A DNA stretch of 64,000 nucleotides from contig NC_017542.1 in assembly GCF_000237325.1 (NCBI RefSeq), positions 1,309,501 through 1,373,500 of the forward strand. Reading direction: 5' to 3'. Made by a program: the position numbers and the translations under genes. Below the pieces are notes generated by a model, which was not told the DNA's origin, made no database searches, and saw only the letters and a program-made list of their open reading frames with translations. This DNA is from Paenibacillus polymyxa M1 (GTDB lineage: Bacteria; Bacillota; Bacilli; Paenibacillales; Paenibacillaceae). This document shows, one piece after another, positions 1 to 7,678 of this stretch (position 1 is its first letter; the number at the start of each line of letters is the position of its first letter).

Positions 1-1
1 C

Positions 2-745
2 ACGCTGGATGAACAGGGTACAGGAGAAGCAGTCATTCGGGCGGTTAATCCCGGACGCCGCGGCAATGTTCCAGCAGGCGTCATCCAGGTGATGGCTACT
101 CCGATTAGCGGGGTTTCCTCTGTGATCAATACGGAGGAAACCAAAAGCGGCACAGACGTTGAGAGCGACCAACTGTTGCTGGAGCGTTTTTATGCCAAGG
201 TGCGGAATCAGGGCACAAGCGGTAACAAGGCACAGTATACCCAGTGGGCGAATGAGATAGCTGGCGTTGGTGGCGTGGAGGTTGTTCCGCTGTGGAAAGG
301 GCCAGGAACAGTGGGGTTATATGTGCTGGATACGGATAAACGAGCAGCCAGCCCGGATATCGTGGCTGCAGTGCAGAAGTATATTGATCCGACCCAGGAT
401 GGGCAAGGCGAAGGGCTAGCACCAGCGGGCCCCGTGGTGACGGTTATGCCAGCGGCTGAAGTGGAAATAAACATTTCGGTCAAGGTACAGCGCACCAAAG
501 AGAAGCCGTCCACACTGGATGAAATCAAAAAACTGATTGAAAACGGTGTGCGGACGTATTTGAAGCAGCTTGCTTTTTACAAGGCAGACCCGTTGGTACG
601 ATATACCCGGATTTCTGCTGTGCTGCTGGACATTCCGATTATTATTGATTTCTCTGAACTGAAAATTAATGGACAGAGCAATCAGAATATTGAGATTGGA
701 TCAGGTCAGGTGGCCGTGCTGGGGACGGTGAGCGTCAGTGAGTAA
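2..745 (+). CDS. Baseplate J/gp47-family tail protein (XkdT-like), 5' end off window
   Basis: The frame is open through the left edge, so codons from base 2 are internal and the N-terminus is missing. The 247 visible residues resemble the C-terminal part of Baseplate_J/gp47 proteins (XkdT of PBSX), which form the baseplate wedge of contractile tails. The stretch on AEVEINISVKVQR and the final beta-rich part fit that domain. It overlaps the next gene by 8 bp, as tail operons often do. Family assignment comes from sequence pattern plus the ordered neighbours (XkdU-like, fibre, holin, endolysin). Prophage and phage-tail-like bacteriocin cannot be told apart here. Confidence 0.82.
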   Translation, partial: TLDEQGTGEAVIRAVNPGRRGNVPAGVIQVMATPISGVSSVINTEETKSGTDVESDQLLLERFYAKVRNQGTSGNKAQYTQWANEIAGVGGVEVVPLWKGPGTVGLYVLDTDKRAASPDIVAAVQKYIDPTQDGQGEGLAPAGPVVTVMPAAEVEINISVKVQRTKEKPSTLDEIKKLIENGVRTYLKQLAFYKADPLVRYTRISAVLLDIPIIIDFSELKINGQSNQNIEIGSGQVAVLGTVSVSE

Positions 746-1412
746 CGATGAGACAAACAGTTTTGAAGATTTATTGAATAACACAGACCAGGGAAAACGC
801 GCAAACCGTAGTGGCACTTTTGTTAACAGGGTAGCAATAGCGGGAGATACAGTGGATCAAATGAGCAGCGAGCGGGGACGCGAGCTGCTTTCCTATTTGC
901 CAGCCTATTATGAAACCTCACGTGTGATGCGTTCTGATATGGATGCTAAAGGAAGCGAATTGGACGCTTTGTATCTGGCAATGGACGCAACGGTGGGACA
1001 GTTTTTCGTACGTACTGCCACCTGGGGGTTGGAACGCTGGGAAATGGAGCTGGGGATCGAAACCGACCTGGCGAAGCCATTGGATCAACGGCGTGCCGTG
1101 GTGGAATCGAAGCTGCGAGGGGCAGGAACTTTTTCCGGCCGGCTTGTTAAAAATGTAGCTGAAGCGTATGACGGAGGCACGGTAGAGGTTACTTTTCATC
1201 CTGCCGAATGGGGATTTACGGTCAAATTTATAGATACCATTGGGATTCCTCCCAACGTGGAGGACCTGAAAGCAGCCATTGAGGAGATCAAGCCCGCTCA
1301 CATGGCAGTGGAGTATAAATTACGTTACCTGACCATTGCCGAAGTGGAGTCTATGACCCTCTATGAAAATGAACATACAACACAGGATAGATATTTAGGA
1401 GGTGGCGCATAA
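738..1412 (+). CDS. YmfQ/XkdU-like baseplate protein (DUF2313)
   Basis: The 224-residue product matches the YmfQ/XkdU family (DUF2313), which sits next to baseplate J in PBSX-like and Mu-like tails. Recognisable features are LLSYLPAYYE near residue 50, WGLERWEMELGI around residue 95, and the C-terminal run EIKPAHMAVEY. The GTG at 738 overlaps the upstream stop and has a weak GGTGAG before it. An in-frame ATG at 861 would remove a roughly 41-residue, low-complexity N-terminus and leave a product nearer the usual family size, so the start is uncertain. Downstream the fibre gene begins one base after the stop. Confidence 0.8.
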   Translation: MSNDETNSFEDLLNNTDQGKRANRSGTFVNRVAIAGDTVDQMSSERGRELLSYLPAYYETSRVMRSDMDAKGSELDALYLAMDATVGQFFVRTATWGLERWEMELGIETDLAKPLDQRRAVVESKLRGAGTFSGRLVKNVAEAYDGGTVEVTFHPAEWGFTVKFIDTIGIPPNVEDLKAAIEEIKPAHMAVEYKLRYLTIAEVESMTLYENEHTTQDRYLGGGA

Positions 1413-1413
1413 C

Positions 1414-3969
1414 ATGGCAAGCGAAAAAACACCGAATCTTGGTTTAAATCAAATTGACCGCACATCGCCCAAAACGACGTATTTTGATTTGGAAAAGTAT
1501 TTGGATCAAAACTGGCGATCAGTTGATGAATTTGCAGGTGAGGTGAATGACGGTGTAAATGAGATTAAGAAGCGCCTGGATACGACGGAACGTAAGGCGG
1601 TAACTTTGGAACCCGGTGTACAGATTGTTCATGCGGAAAAGGCCGCGCCATTTTCGTTGACGGGGCTGAGCGGGCGTACGTTGGTGAATTTGTTGGGAAG
1701 ATGGGGGAATTTGAGTAGCTTAATGGGGGTAACACCGTATCAAGCCGATATAGCACTAGATAATTTGAATAAAGGAACAATGCCCAATTCGTTAAAGGTA
1801 ACAATCAAGCCTGGATATACCGTTGGAGTGGGATTTTATAGTAATTTTAAATTTTTATCTGGGAAATATTATGTTGCAATTGTAAGAGCGAAAGTGGGTA
1901 ACGCTACAGATGCAGGAATCTCGGCTCCGAATGCTCTAGTAGAATCGAAAGTTATAGTTAAGGATAAAACTAAATTTGCTACGGCTTGGTTTAGGCTGGC
2001 TCCTACCAGCGATATTATTACTAATATAGATTTGGTGACACAGGGTACTGTAGGACAGTATTCTTATTTTGAGGCTGCACGTATCTATGAGATTTCTGCA
2101 GCAGAATACACAGCGTTGGCAACAATGACCGACGAACAAATTGACACCAAATATCCTTATGTGGATAGTGTAATGCCTGTACGCAATCCATATGCCATAC
2201 GGTACGGAGAAAATTTGATTCCCCCGTTTTACGAGTGGACGCTAGGCGAGAGAGCTAAGGTGATAAATCCATATAAGTTGGAAACAGTGGCTACCGTATC
2301 TGTGGATCAATCTAATGTGTATGTGCCTGTGGTTCCGGGAACAACTTACACCCTGACTGTTAAAGTTAACGGGCGTGTAACTGTGGTTGAGACAGACGAT
2401 ACAGGTCTTGAAACCACTGTATACAGCACAACAGATAATGAAAATAGAATTGTCACAGTAACGTTTACGACCAAGACGACAACTAAAAGGGTACGAATTT
2501 ACGCTACAAACACAGGGGCAGGTACGTACACACTCGAAAACCCTATGCTCAATATCGGTAGCATGGCCAAACCATTCAAACCGTGCGAGCATTCCATGCT
2601 GGCATTGCAAACAGACCTGTACGCCGATCCAGTTACAGGAGGTAATGCGGACACGGTATTTGAGCAAGATGGGCAATACTTCAAGGCTAAGAAATGGAAA
2701 GGGATAACGTTGGATGGTAGTAGAGCATGGGTACTTGGAGACGCTGCCGCTACTGCTGGAGTCAGACAGGTTAAAGTGGTAGCGTTGGCGGCTGGTGCTG
2801 TGGCTGCAAGCGGCACCGGCACGAAGTTTGATGGTAAGGTATTACCACAAGGGAGTACAGGCAACACAGCCGACACAAACGCCGTCACCGCAGCGGGTGA
2901 CATTTACATCGGTGTTAGCATGGCAGACAGTGGATGGGCCGACAGCTACAGTCCAGCACAAGACGACATCAAAGCTTATTTTTACGGGTGGAAGGTGTAT
3001 GACGCTGGCACATTCACGCCAACACAAGCCCAAGCCGCTACAACGGCGACATGGAACGGAACGGGTGCTAAATATTATGTTCCGCGTGTTGGTTCTGCAA
3101 ACCCTGTAGCGTCGGTACCTGTGACATCATACGCAGGGTACACACCGTACCAACTTGTATACCAACTTGCAACGCCTACAGTAGAGCCTGTCGCATCTGA
3201 GGGCCAACTTTCCTTTGTGGAGGGTGATAATCAGGTTGAAGTAGGTACAGGAATTGTATTGCGCGAGGTTGTTAAACTGGATGATAGGGATCCCGTAAGT
3301 GTGTATATAAATTCAATTAATTCAGGCACGAGGTTTCAATACCCTTCGGGTAAAATACTTAGTATATATAAAAACGGTGCGGAGGATTTTTCGTGGTATA
3401 AAGGGACTTACGTCTATAGTGGTGAGTTCTATGCTTATGGGCAAATAGCAAGATCAAACTTTGACCAAACATCCACTTACAGTGCCACATACTTGATGCT
3501 GGACAAGCCTCCTGTAGTATCTTTTATAGGCAGCTATGCTGCAAACGAAAAAACATTGCTTCTGGACTTGATAGACAACATACGGCAAAATACGGCGCGT
3601 GTGTCGGTGTTGGAGAGTAAGAAAGCGGATAAGGACAGTCCAGCGTGGATTACGCCGACGCTACTTAGCGGTGCTACTCCAGAAACAGATGCTAATAAAC
3701 CGCAGTACACAAAAATGTCAGACGGCATGGTACTTTTTAGGGGAGCGATAAAGGTTCCGATTAGCGGAGATGTTCTTCTCTTTAATCTACCACCGGAGTT
3801 TAGGCCGTCGGCTCCGTATACTGTAATCTCGTGTTGGGTTAGTAGTTCCACGCATGGGCAAGAGGCAGAGGGGATTGTCATAAGGTCAGATGGTAGTGTA
3901 AGAGGTAATCTGAAGTATGTTTACGATAACTGGATTAGGCTAGACAGCATTCGGTTTCCAACGAATTAA
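1414..3969 (+). CDS. Phage tail fibre / receptor-binding protein
   Basis: This 851-residue protein is placed as the tail fibre because it follows XkdU and has the expected build: a conserved phage-facing N-terminus (NLGLNQIDRTSP, then YFDLEKYLDQNW), a long beta-rich, Thr/Val/Gly-rich middle, and a C-terminal head. The middle (about residues 270-390) has carbohydrate-binding-like repeats. The ATG at 1414 is preferred over the GTG at 1402 because AGGAGGTG lies about 9 bases before it. Bases around 1740-2110 are visibly more AT-rich than the flanks, which suggests mosaic exchange typical of host-range genes. The receptor is not predictable. Confidence 0.8.
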   Translation: MASEKTPNLGLNQIDRTSPKTTYFDLEKYLDQNWRSVDEFAGEVNDGVNEIKKRLDTTERKAVTLEPGVQIVHAEKAAPFSLTGLSGRTLVNLLGRWGNLSSLMGVTPYQADIALDNLNKGTMPNSLKVTIKPGYTVGVGFYSNFKFLSGKYYVAIVRAKVGNATDAGISAPNALVESKVIVKDKTKFATAWFRLAPTSDIITNIDLVTQGTVGQYSYFEAARIYEISAAEYTALATMTDEQIDTKYPYVDSVMPVRNPYAIRYGENLIPPFYEWTLGERAKVINPYKLETVATVSVDQSNVYVPVVPGTTYTLTVKVNGRVTVVETDDTGLETTVYSTTDNENRIVTVTFTTKTTTKRVRIYATNTGAGTYTLENPMLNIGSMAKPFKPCEHSMLALQTDLYADPVTGGNADTVFEQDGQYFKAKKWKGITLDGSRAWVLGDAAATAGVRQVKVVALAAGAVAASGTGTKFDGKVLPQGSTGNTADTNAVTAAGDIYIGVSMADSGWADSYSPAQDDIKAYFYGWKVYDAGTFTPTQAQAATTATWNGTGAKYYVPRVGSANPVASVPVTSYAGYTPYQLVYQLATPTVEPVASEGQLSFVEGDNQVEVGTGIVLREVVKLDDRDPVSVYINSINSGTRFQYPSGKILSIYKNGAEDFSWYKGTYVYSGEFYAYGQIARSNFDQTSTYSATYLMLDKPPVVSFIGSYAANEKTLLLDLIDNIRQNTARVSVLESKKADKDSPAWITPTLLSGATPETDANKPQYTKMSDGMVLFRGAIKVPISGDVLLFNLPPEFRPSAPYTVISCWVSSSTHGQEAEGIVIRSDGSVRGNLKYVYDNWIRLDSIRFPTN

Positions 3970-3982
3970 GGAGGTCTGACAA

Positions 3983-4594
3983 ATGAGAGCAGTACCTAAA
4001 GTAAATGCAAACGGTCTCTATCTAGAGGACGAGCTGGTGGACGATACCTTTTCAGGTATCGTCCCTTTTTATTCTCTATCTTCGCCTACGCTATCTGATA
4101 CAAACCAGCAACTAGACACCCATCGGCTTGCTGACAGTAGCACTAGTACCATAGATGCAACCAATTCAGAAAGCATCCCCGCTGGTTATACAGTAGGGAT
4201 TCCAGTGCCACCTGGTTTATACCATCCTCGTTTTGACATCCAAGGTTGGCTGACCCATGAAGCGGAATATAATCAAAAGCTGATAGAAGCACAAAAAGCC
4301 TTTGAACAGTTGAACAACGAATCCCAAGCTTTATTTCAGAAGCTGCATGATGAATGGCGAAATAAGCCGGAAAACGAACGCGGGGATGAACCTGTATATT
4401 TTGCTCAGACATTTACGGCTCCAGAACGAAAAGACCCGGCGACGTTCTGGAGTGAAGGGTTGAGTGATGAAGCAATTAAGGAACTGACACAAAAAGCAGG
4501 GCAACAGCCCAGCGAGACAGATCAATTGAAGCAACGTATTGCAGATCTCGAAGTGACGCTGACCCAGCTCATGCTTGGTAACACAGGGAAATGA
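3983..4594 (+). CDS. Tail-region protein, XkdW-like position
   Basis: The 203-residue product has no motif I can assign. It starts 13 bases after the fibre stop behind GGAGG, so it is co-translated with the fibre. Residues 1-75 are Ser/Thr/Pro-rich; residues 95-120 and 178-200 are helical, the latter (DQLKQRIADLEVTLTQLM) a short coiled coil. Proteins in this slot in PBSX-like modules (XkdW and relatives) are often fibre-associated or assembly factors, and that is the most that context supports. A direct fibre chaperone role is a guess. Confidence 0.6.
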   Translation: MRAVPKVNANGLYLEDELVDDTFSGIVPFYSLSSPTLSDTNQQLDTHRLADSSTSTIDATNSESIPAGYTVGIPVPPGLYHPRFDIQGWLTHEAEYNQKLIEAQKAFEQLNNESQALFQKLHDEWRNKPENERGDEPVYFAQTFTAPERKDPATFWSEGLSDEAIKELTQKAGQQPSETDQLKQRIADLEVTLTQLMLGNTGK

Positions 4595-4652
4595 CGTGTA
4601 CTGAGAATTATATGTAATAGAAAAATTTATAAAAAGAGGTGAAGTCATAACC

Positions 4653-4919
4653 ATGGCAACTTTAACAGAGGCTCAAATACGTATTTGTGCTCATGCTTGC
4701 ATCACTCGCTATGAGCGCGGAGAAGGCGATATAGCAACGATCATGGGAAGCTACGCTTTAAATGAAGAACAGCGTGAACAAGTAATGAAGATTATTTTAT
4801 TCAAGCGTTCTGATCTAGTAGCGGGCAACGTAGAAACTTCGTCATCAACCGATGCTCCGAATGAACAGAAAGAAACGGTTAAATGGTATAACTCTATTTT
4901 TCGTAAGAAAACAGTATAG
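4653..4919 (+). CDS. Small phage protein, unknown function
   Basis: An 88-residue protein begins at an ATG preceded by AAAGAGGTG with good spacing. It has two short helical stretches, roughly residues 5-25 and 35-50, and a polar linker ending in a basic tail (FRKKTV). No signal peptide or membrane segment is visible. Location between the fibre-associated gene and the holin fits the small XkdX-like proteins found there in related tail modules, but it lacks the XkdX sequence pattern. I do not recognise the family. Confidence 0.55.
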   Translation: MATLTEAQIRICAHACITRYERGEGDIATIMGSYALNEEQREQVMKIILFKRSDLVAGNVETSSSTDAPNEQKETVKWYNSIFRKKTV

Positions 4920-4946
4920 AGAACAAAATAAAATTCATTGTTTTTA

Positions 4947-4969
4947 TGCCCTTGGATCAACCAAGGGCA
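4947..4969 (+). terminator. Inverted repeat before the holin gene, weak terminator candidate
   Basis: TGCCCTTGG and CCAAGGGCA form a perfect 9-bp stem with a 5-base loop between the tail genes and the lysis genes. No T-run follows on either strand, so intrinsic termination would be weak. It could also shield the holin message or attenuate read-through. Confidence 0.35.
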
Positions 4970-5005
4970 TTCACTTTACACCTAGGTTCAAAAGGGGGAA
5001 CAAAC

Positions 5006-5452
5006 ATGCATGAAAAGATCGATCAGATTTGGCTGGGGTTTTCCACGGGGACCTTGATCGGTTATTTTTTCGGGGGGTGGACTACAATGTTGACGTTGCT
5101 GTGGTGGATGGTCGTGATCGACTTTTTCACCGGATGGGCAGCGGCCTGGATTAATGGGGAGCTGAAAAGCCGCCAAGGGTATTACGGTATTTTTCGCAAG
5201 GTTACCGTGTTTTTGCTCATTACGGTAGCCCATCTGATCGACGGTATTCTCGGGGATGCACATTACTTCCGGGATGCCGTCGTTTTCTTTTATTTGGCGA
5301 ACGAGCTGTTGTCCATTATAGAAAATGTGGGCAGAATGGGAGTGCCGATGCCGGATATTTTGCGGAATGCGGTAGCCATTTTTGAGTCCAAATCGAGTGG
5401 GAAAAAAATAAAGCCAACCGACCCTTCCGACAAAGAAAATAAAGCTTCATAA
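5006..5452 (+). CDS. Phage holin (holin 4_1 / phi29-type family)
   Basis: The 148-residue protein has three hydrophobic segments (about residues 10-28, 30-50 and 63-90) and a charged Lys/Asp-rich C-terminus, which fits the holin_4_1 'toxin secretion/phage lysis' family. The motifs DFFTGWAAAW and YYGIFRK, and YLANELLSIIEN further on, are typical. Holins permeabilise the membrane so the endolysin can reach the wall. The start is the ATG at 5006 after AAAGGGGGAA; an in-frame upstream start would run through the inverted repeat and has no ribosome site. The endolysin follows 152 bases downstream. Confidence 0.88.
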   Translation: MHEKIDQIWLGFSTGTLIGYFFGGWTTMLTLLWWMVVIDFFTGWAAAWINGELKSRQGYYGIFRKVTVFLLITVAHLIDGILGDAHYFRDAVVFFYLANELLSIIENVGRMGVPMPDILRNAVAIFESKSSGKKIKPTDPSDKENKAS

Positions 5453-5604
5453 AGTGCTGACCGTCGCCATTACAAAAAAGGAAGACTACCTTTTCGCCTT
5501 TTTTCGGCGTAAAAGTGGAAAAGCCCAGACCGTTTCCATGGTCCAAGCATATACAACAGAGACAGAGTGCTACAACATTATGAATGACAAGGAGGGAGCG
5601 CCTT

Positions 5605-6570
5605 ATGCAAAATCGCAGCCCTAATGCTGCCGAAGGCATTGACGTATCCCGATATCAGGGAACGATTGATTGGAAACGTGTGCGAGCCGATGGTAAATCG
5701 TTTGCATTTATTAAAGCAAGTCAAGGACAGCGTTACGTTGATCCGACGTTTATTACGAATGCAAAAGGGATCAAGGCAGCCGGGCTTCTGCTGGGAGCTT
5801 ACCATTTTGTAGATGCGACCAGTGTAAACGCAGCCAAAGCGGAAGCCAGACATTTCGCCGAGGTGCTGGATCAGGTGGGTGGTGCGAAAGCGCTGGACTT
5901 GCCAGCGGTGATGGATTATGAAAATAATCCGGGAAAGCTTAATTCGGCCGCGATTCATGAGGTAGCGCTGGCATTTTTGACGGAATTTGAACGAGTAAGC
6001 GGCCGCAAGCCGATGGTATATACAGGCAATGCTTTTGCTGCCCATTTTAAAGCCCTACTGGGTAGTTATAAGCTGTGGATTGCACGTTATAGTACACGGG
6101 TGCCTAGTGATACAACAGCATGGAGGCGCTGGGACTTCTGGCAATACAGTGACAGTGGACGGGTTGATGGCATTCAAGGGCCTGTTGATCTGAATGTATA
6201 TGCCGGAACAGAGGCTGAGCTACGCCAAGCATTTGCAGGAGAAGAGGGGGAAGAGCCAATGACAGCAGAGGAAAAAGCGGCATTTAAGGCCCTGCAGCAG
6301 CAGGTCACCACCCTTGAAAATAGTAGAGATGTGCTCAAGCAAACATTAAATGAACAGAGTGCTTACATTAAAAAGGTGGATCAGCGAGTAGCTGAACTGG
6401 AGGCGCGTCAGGCTATGCCTGTACCGGCCTGGGCCAAGGAAGCGATGGTTGCTGCCGTTGCAGTTAATCCGGCAAGCCCGATTGTGGATGCGAAGCTGCC
6501 AAGCAGTTATGATTTTTATCGCTTACTGGTCGTGCTGAACCGTCTGGGTGCGTTTAAAACAACCAAGTAA
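5605..6570 (+). CDS. GH25 lysozyme-type endolysin
   Basis: A 321-residue N-acetylmuramidase. The GH25 domain spans about residues 9-205: GIDVSRYQG at the N-terminus with Asp13, the DYEN pair in LPAVMDYENN, and WDFWQYSDSG near the end are signature elements. Residues 225-275 form a coiled coil, followed by a helical C-terminal segment rich in Ala and Pro that may bind the wall or multimerise. The ATG at 5605 follows AAGGAGGGAG; a start at 5584 would place that ribosome site inside the gene. With the adjacent holin it forms the lysis cassette. Confidence 0.92.
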   Translation: MQNRSPNAAEGIDVSRYQGTIDWKRVRADGKSFAFIKASQGQRYVDPTFITNAKGIKAAGLLLGAYHFVDATSVNAAKAEARHFAEVLDQVGGAKALDLPAVMDYENNPGKLNSAAIHEVALAFLTEFERVSGRKPMVYTGNAFAAHFKALLGSYKLWIARYSTRVPSDTTAWRRWDFWQYSDSGRVDGIQGPVDLNVYAGTEAELRQAFAGEEGEEPMTAEEKAAFKALQQQVTTLENSRDVLKQTLNEQSAYIKKVDQRVAELEARQAMPVPAWAKEAMVAAVAVNPASPIVDAKLPSSYDFYRLLVVLNRLGAFKTTK

Positions 6571-6648
6571 TCTTCGAAGGACCTCATCACTGCCCAGCCC
6601 ACTTTTAAATAAAATGAGTAAAACAGCTACGTTCGAAGCCTAAATAAA

Positions 6649-6672
6649 CAGGCGGTTAAATGCGGCCGCCTG
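6649..6672 (+). terminator. Hairpin downstream of the lysis cassette
   Basis: CAGGCGG and CCGCCTG pair over 7 bases with a 10-base loop, about 80 bases after the endolysin stop. No T-run follows, so it is only a weak candidate for the end of the tail operon. Confidence 0.3.
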
Positions 6673-6748
6673 CCCTTATGCTAAGTGATGTTCTTCATGA
6701 CCTCCAAATATACTGAATCCCGAAAAAGGGTAACTGCAAAATGTACCT

Positions 6749-6910
6749 TTATTCGAAAAGCAACTCAATATCCTCCTGACTAATCTGAGCAGTTTCAAAG
6801 TCCGAAGGTGTGAAATGAACATTCTGCTGACGAACCGTAAAATCAATGATTTGAATTATAGCTTGGACATACATATTCGGAATGAGGACGATTGCTTTTG
6901 AAATGACCTG
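6749..6910 (-). pseudogene. Relic of an NRPS condensation/epimerisation domain C-terminus
   Basis: Read on the minus strand, about 50 codons before a TAA (complement at 6749-6751) give a peptide with TPSDF followed by ISQEDIELLF. That arrangement, a TPSDF tail followed by an acidic helix, is the typical end of NRPS epimerisation and condensation domains. Further upstream on the minus strand the frame loses recognisable similarity, so only a decayed end remains. No start codon or ribosome site is present. Recognition is from memory of the family pattern; the length is short. Confidence 0.45.
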
Positions 6911-6940
6911 CCAATTGGAAGAGCAAGAAGAACGCGTTGA

Positions 6941-7177
6941 GCTTTTGGTAATTCTGACACGCTGTCACTGCAGCATGTTTACCAGCCAGATCGAGCTGTA
7001 ACAGCCCCTGTATGTTTGTTTATTTCAGAACATACCTGGAAATTAGGATATAAAGGATGGGAATTGTATTGTAAAGGGGAAATGTATACACATAAAGTGC
7101 CTGGCGATCATTTTTCCATCGTAAAAGGTACTCAAGCCGTATCTGTAGGTTTGGTGCTGAATACATTTTTGAGGTAA
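6941..7177 (+). pseudogene. Relic of a type I thioesterase (NRPS/PKS TE) C-terminus
   Basis: A 78-codon plus-strand frame, preceded by an in-frame TGA at 6938 and lacking a usable start, ends at TAA 7175-7177. It contains a beta strand APVCLFISE, a Trp-Gly-Trp-type segment (GYKGWELY), and HKVPGDHFSIVKG. The last piece is the catalytic-His region of alpha/beta-hydrolase thioesterases that end NRPS/PKS lines, where His follows a PGDH motif. The nucleophile Ser and the N-terminal two thirds are gone. A strong terminator directly after the stop suggests this was once the last gene of a biosynthetic operon. Confidence 0.55.
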
Positions 7178-7183
7178 GAACAT

Positions 7184-7224
7184 GCTCCTGCTTGGAGGTT
7201 GAGGACCACAAGCAGGAGCTTTTA
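7184..7224 (+). terminator. Rho-independent terminator after the thioesterase relic
   Basis: GCTCCTGCTTG pairs with CAAGCAGGAGC (11 bp, 14-base loop) and is followed by TTTTA. It starts 7 bases after the relic stop codon. Confidence 0.8.
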
Positions 7225-7678
7225 TTTGATATGAACGTGTGAGTTGATTTGTAACATTAATTAACATGATGTATAAAAACATATGGTAATGTATGAAAAA
7301 CCCCCTTGTCTGCTTCCAGATTTTATAGTAAAGTATCCAATAATCAACTTTGTATGAAACTAATATTCACTATCTGTGAGTATTTATCACACATTCTCCA
7401 TGACCTAACACAATCCTCTTCCCTTTTATGACATTACGTCTATTCCATTACCCTACTGCACCTCTAACACCACTAGATTATGAATGCTGTCTGTGCCTGT
7501 ATTCTTCAATAAAAGCCTGTCTAGAACCTTCATACCTTCCCTACTACTACACCAATTTGATGAACTCGGAACTTGGGGCTACAGCTTGAGGACAAGCTTG
7601 TCATGCCAATCCAAAGAATTGGTATTTATCCGGTATCAACGAATTAACAATATATAAGGTGTGAAAGGGGTTCGCTGC
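7225..7678 (+). promoter_or_regulatory. Upstream region of the peptide importer, with palindrome at 7591-7602
   Basis: About 450 AT-rich bases with no supportable gene. GACAAGCTTGTC (7591-7602) is a perfect 12-bp palindrome about 80 bases before the lipoprotein gene, and CCAAT/ATTGG repeats flank 7607-7623. Either could be an operator. I could not pick a convincing -35/-10 pair. Confidence 0.3.

Noticed and set aside
5480..5520. TTTTCGCC/GGCG-AAAA repeat between holin and endolysin as a terminator
   Set aside because: The stem is short with a bulge and no T-run follows; the two lysis genes are probably co-transcribed.
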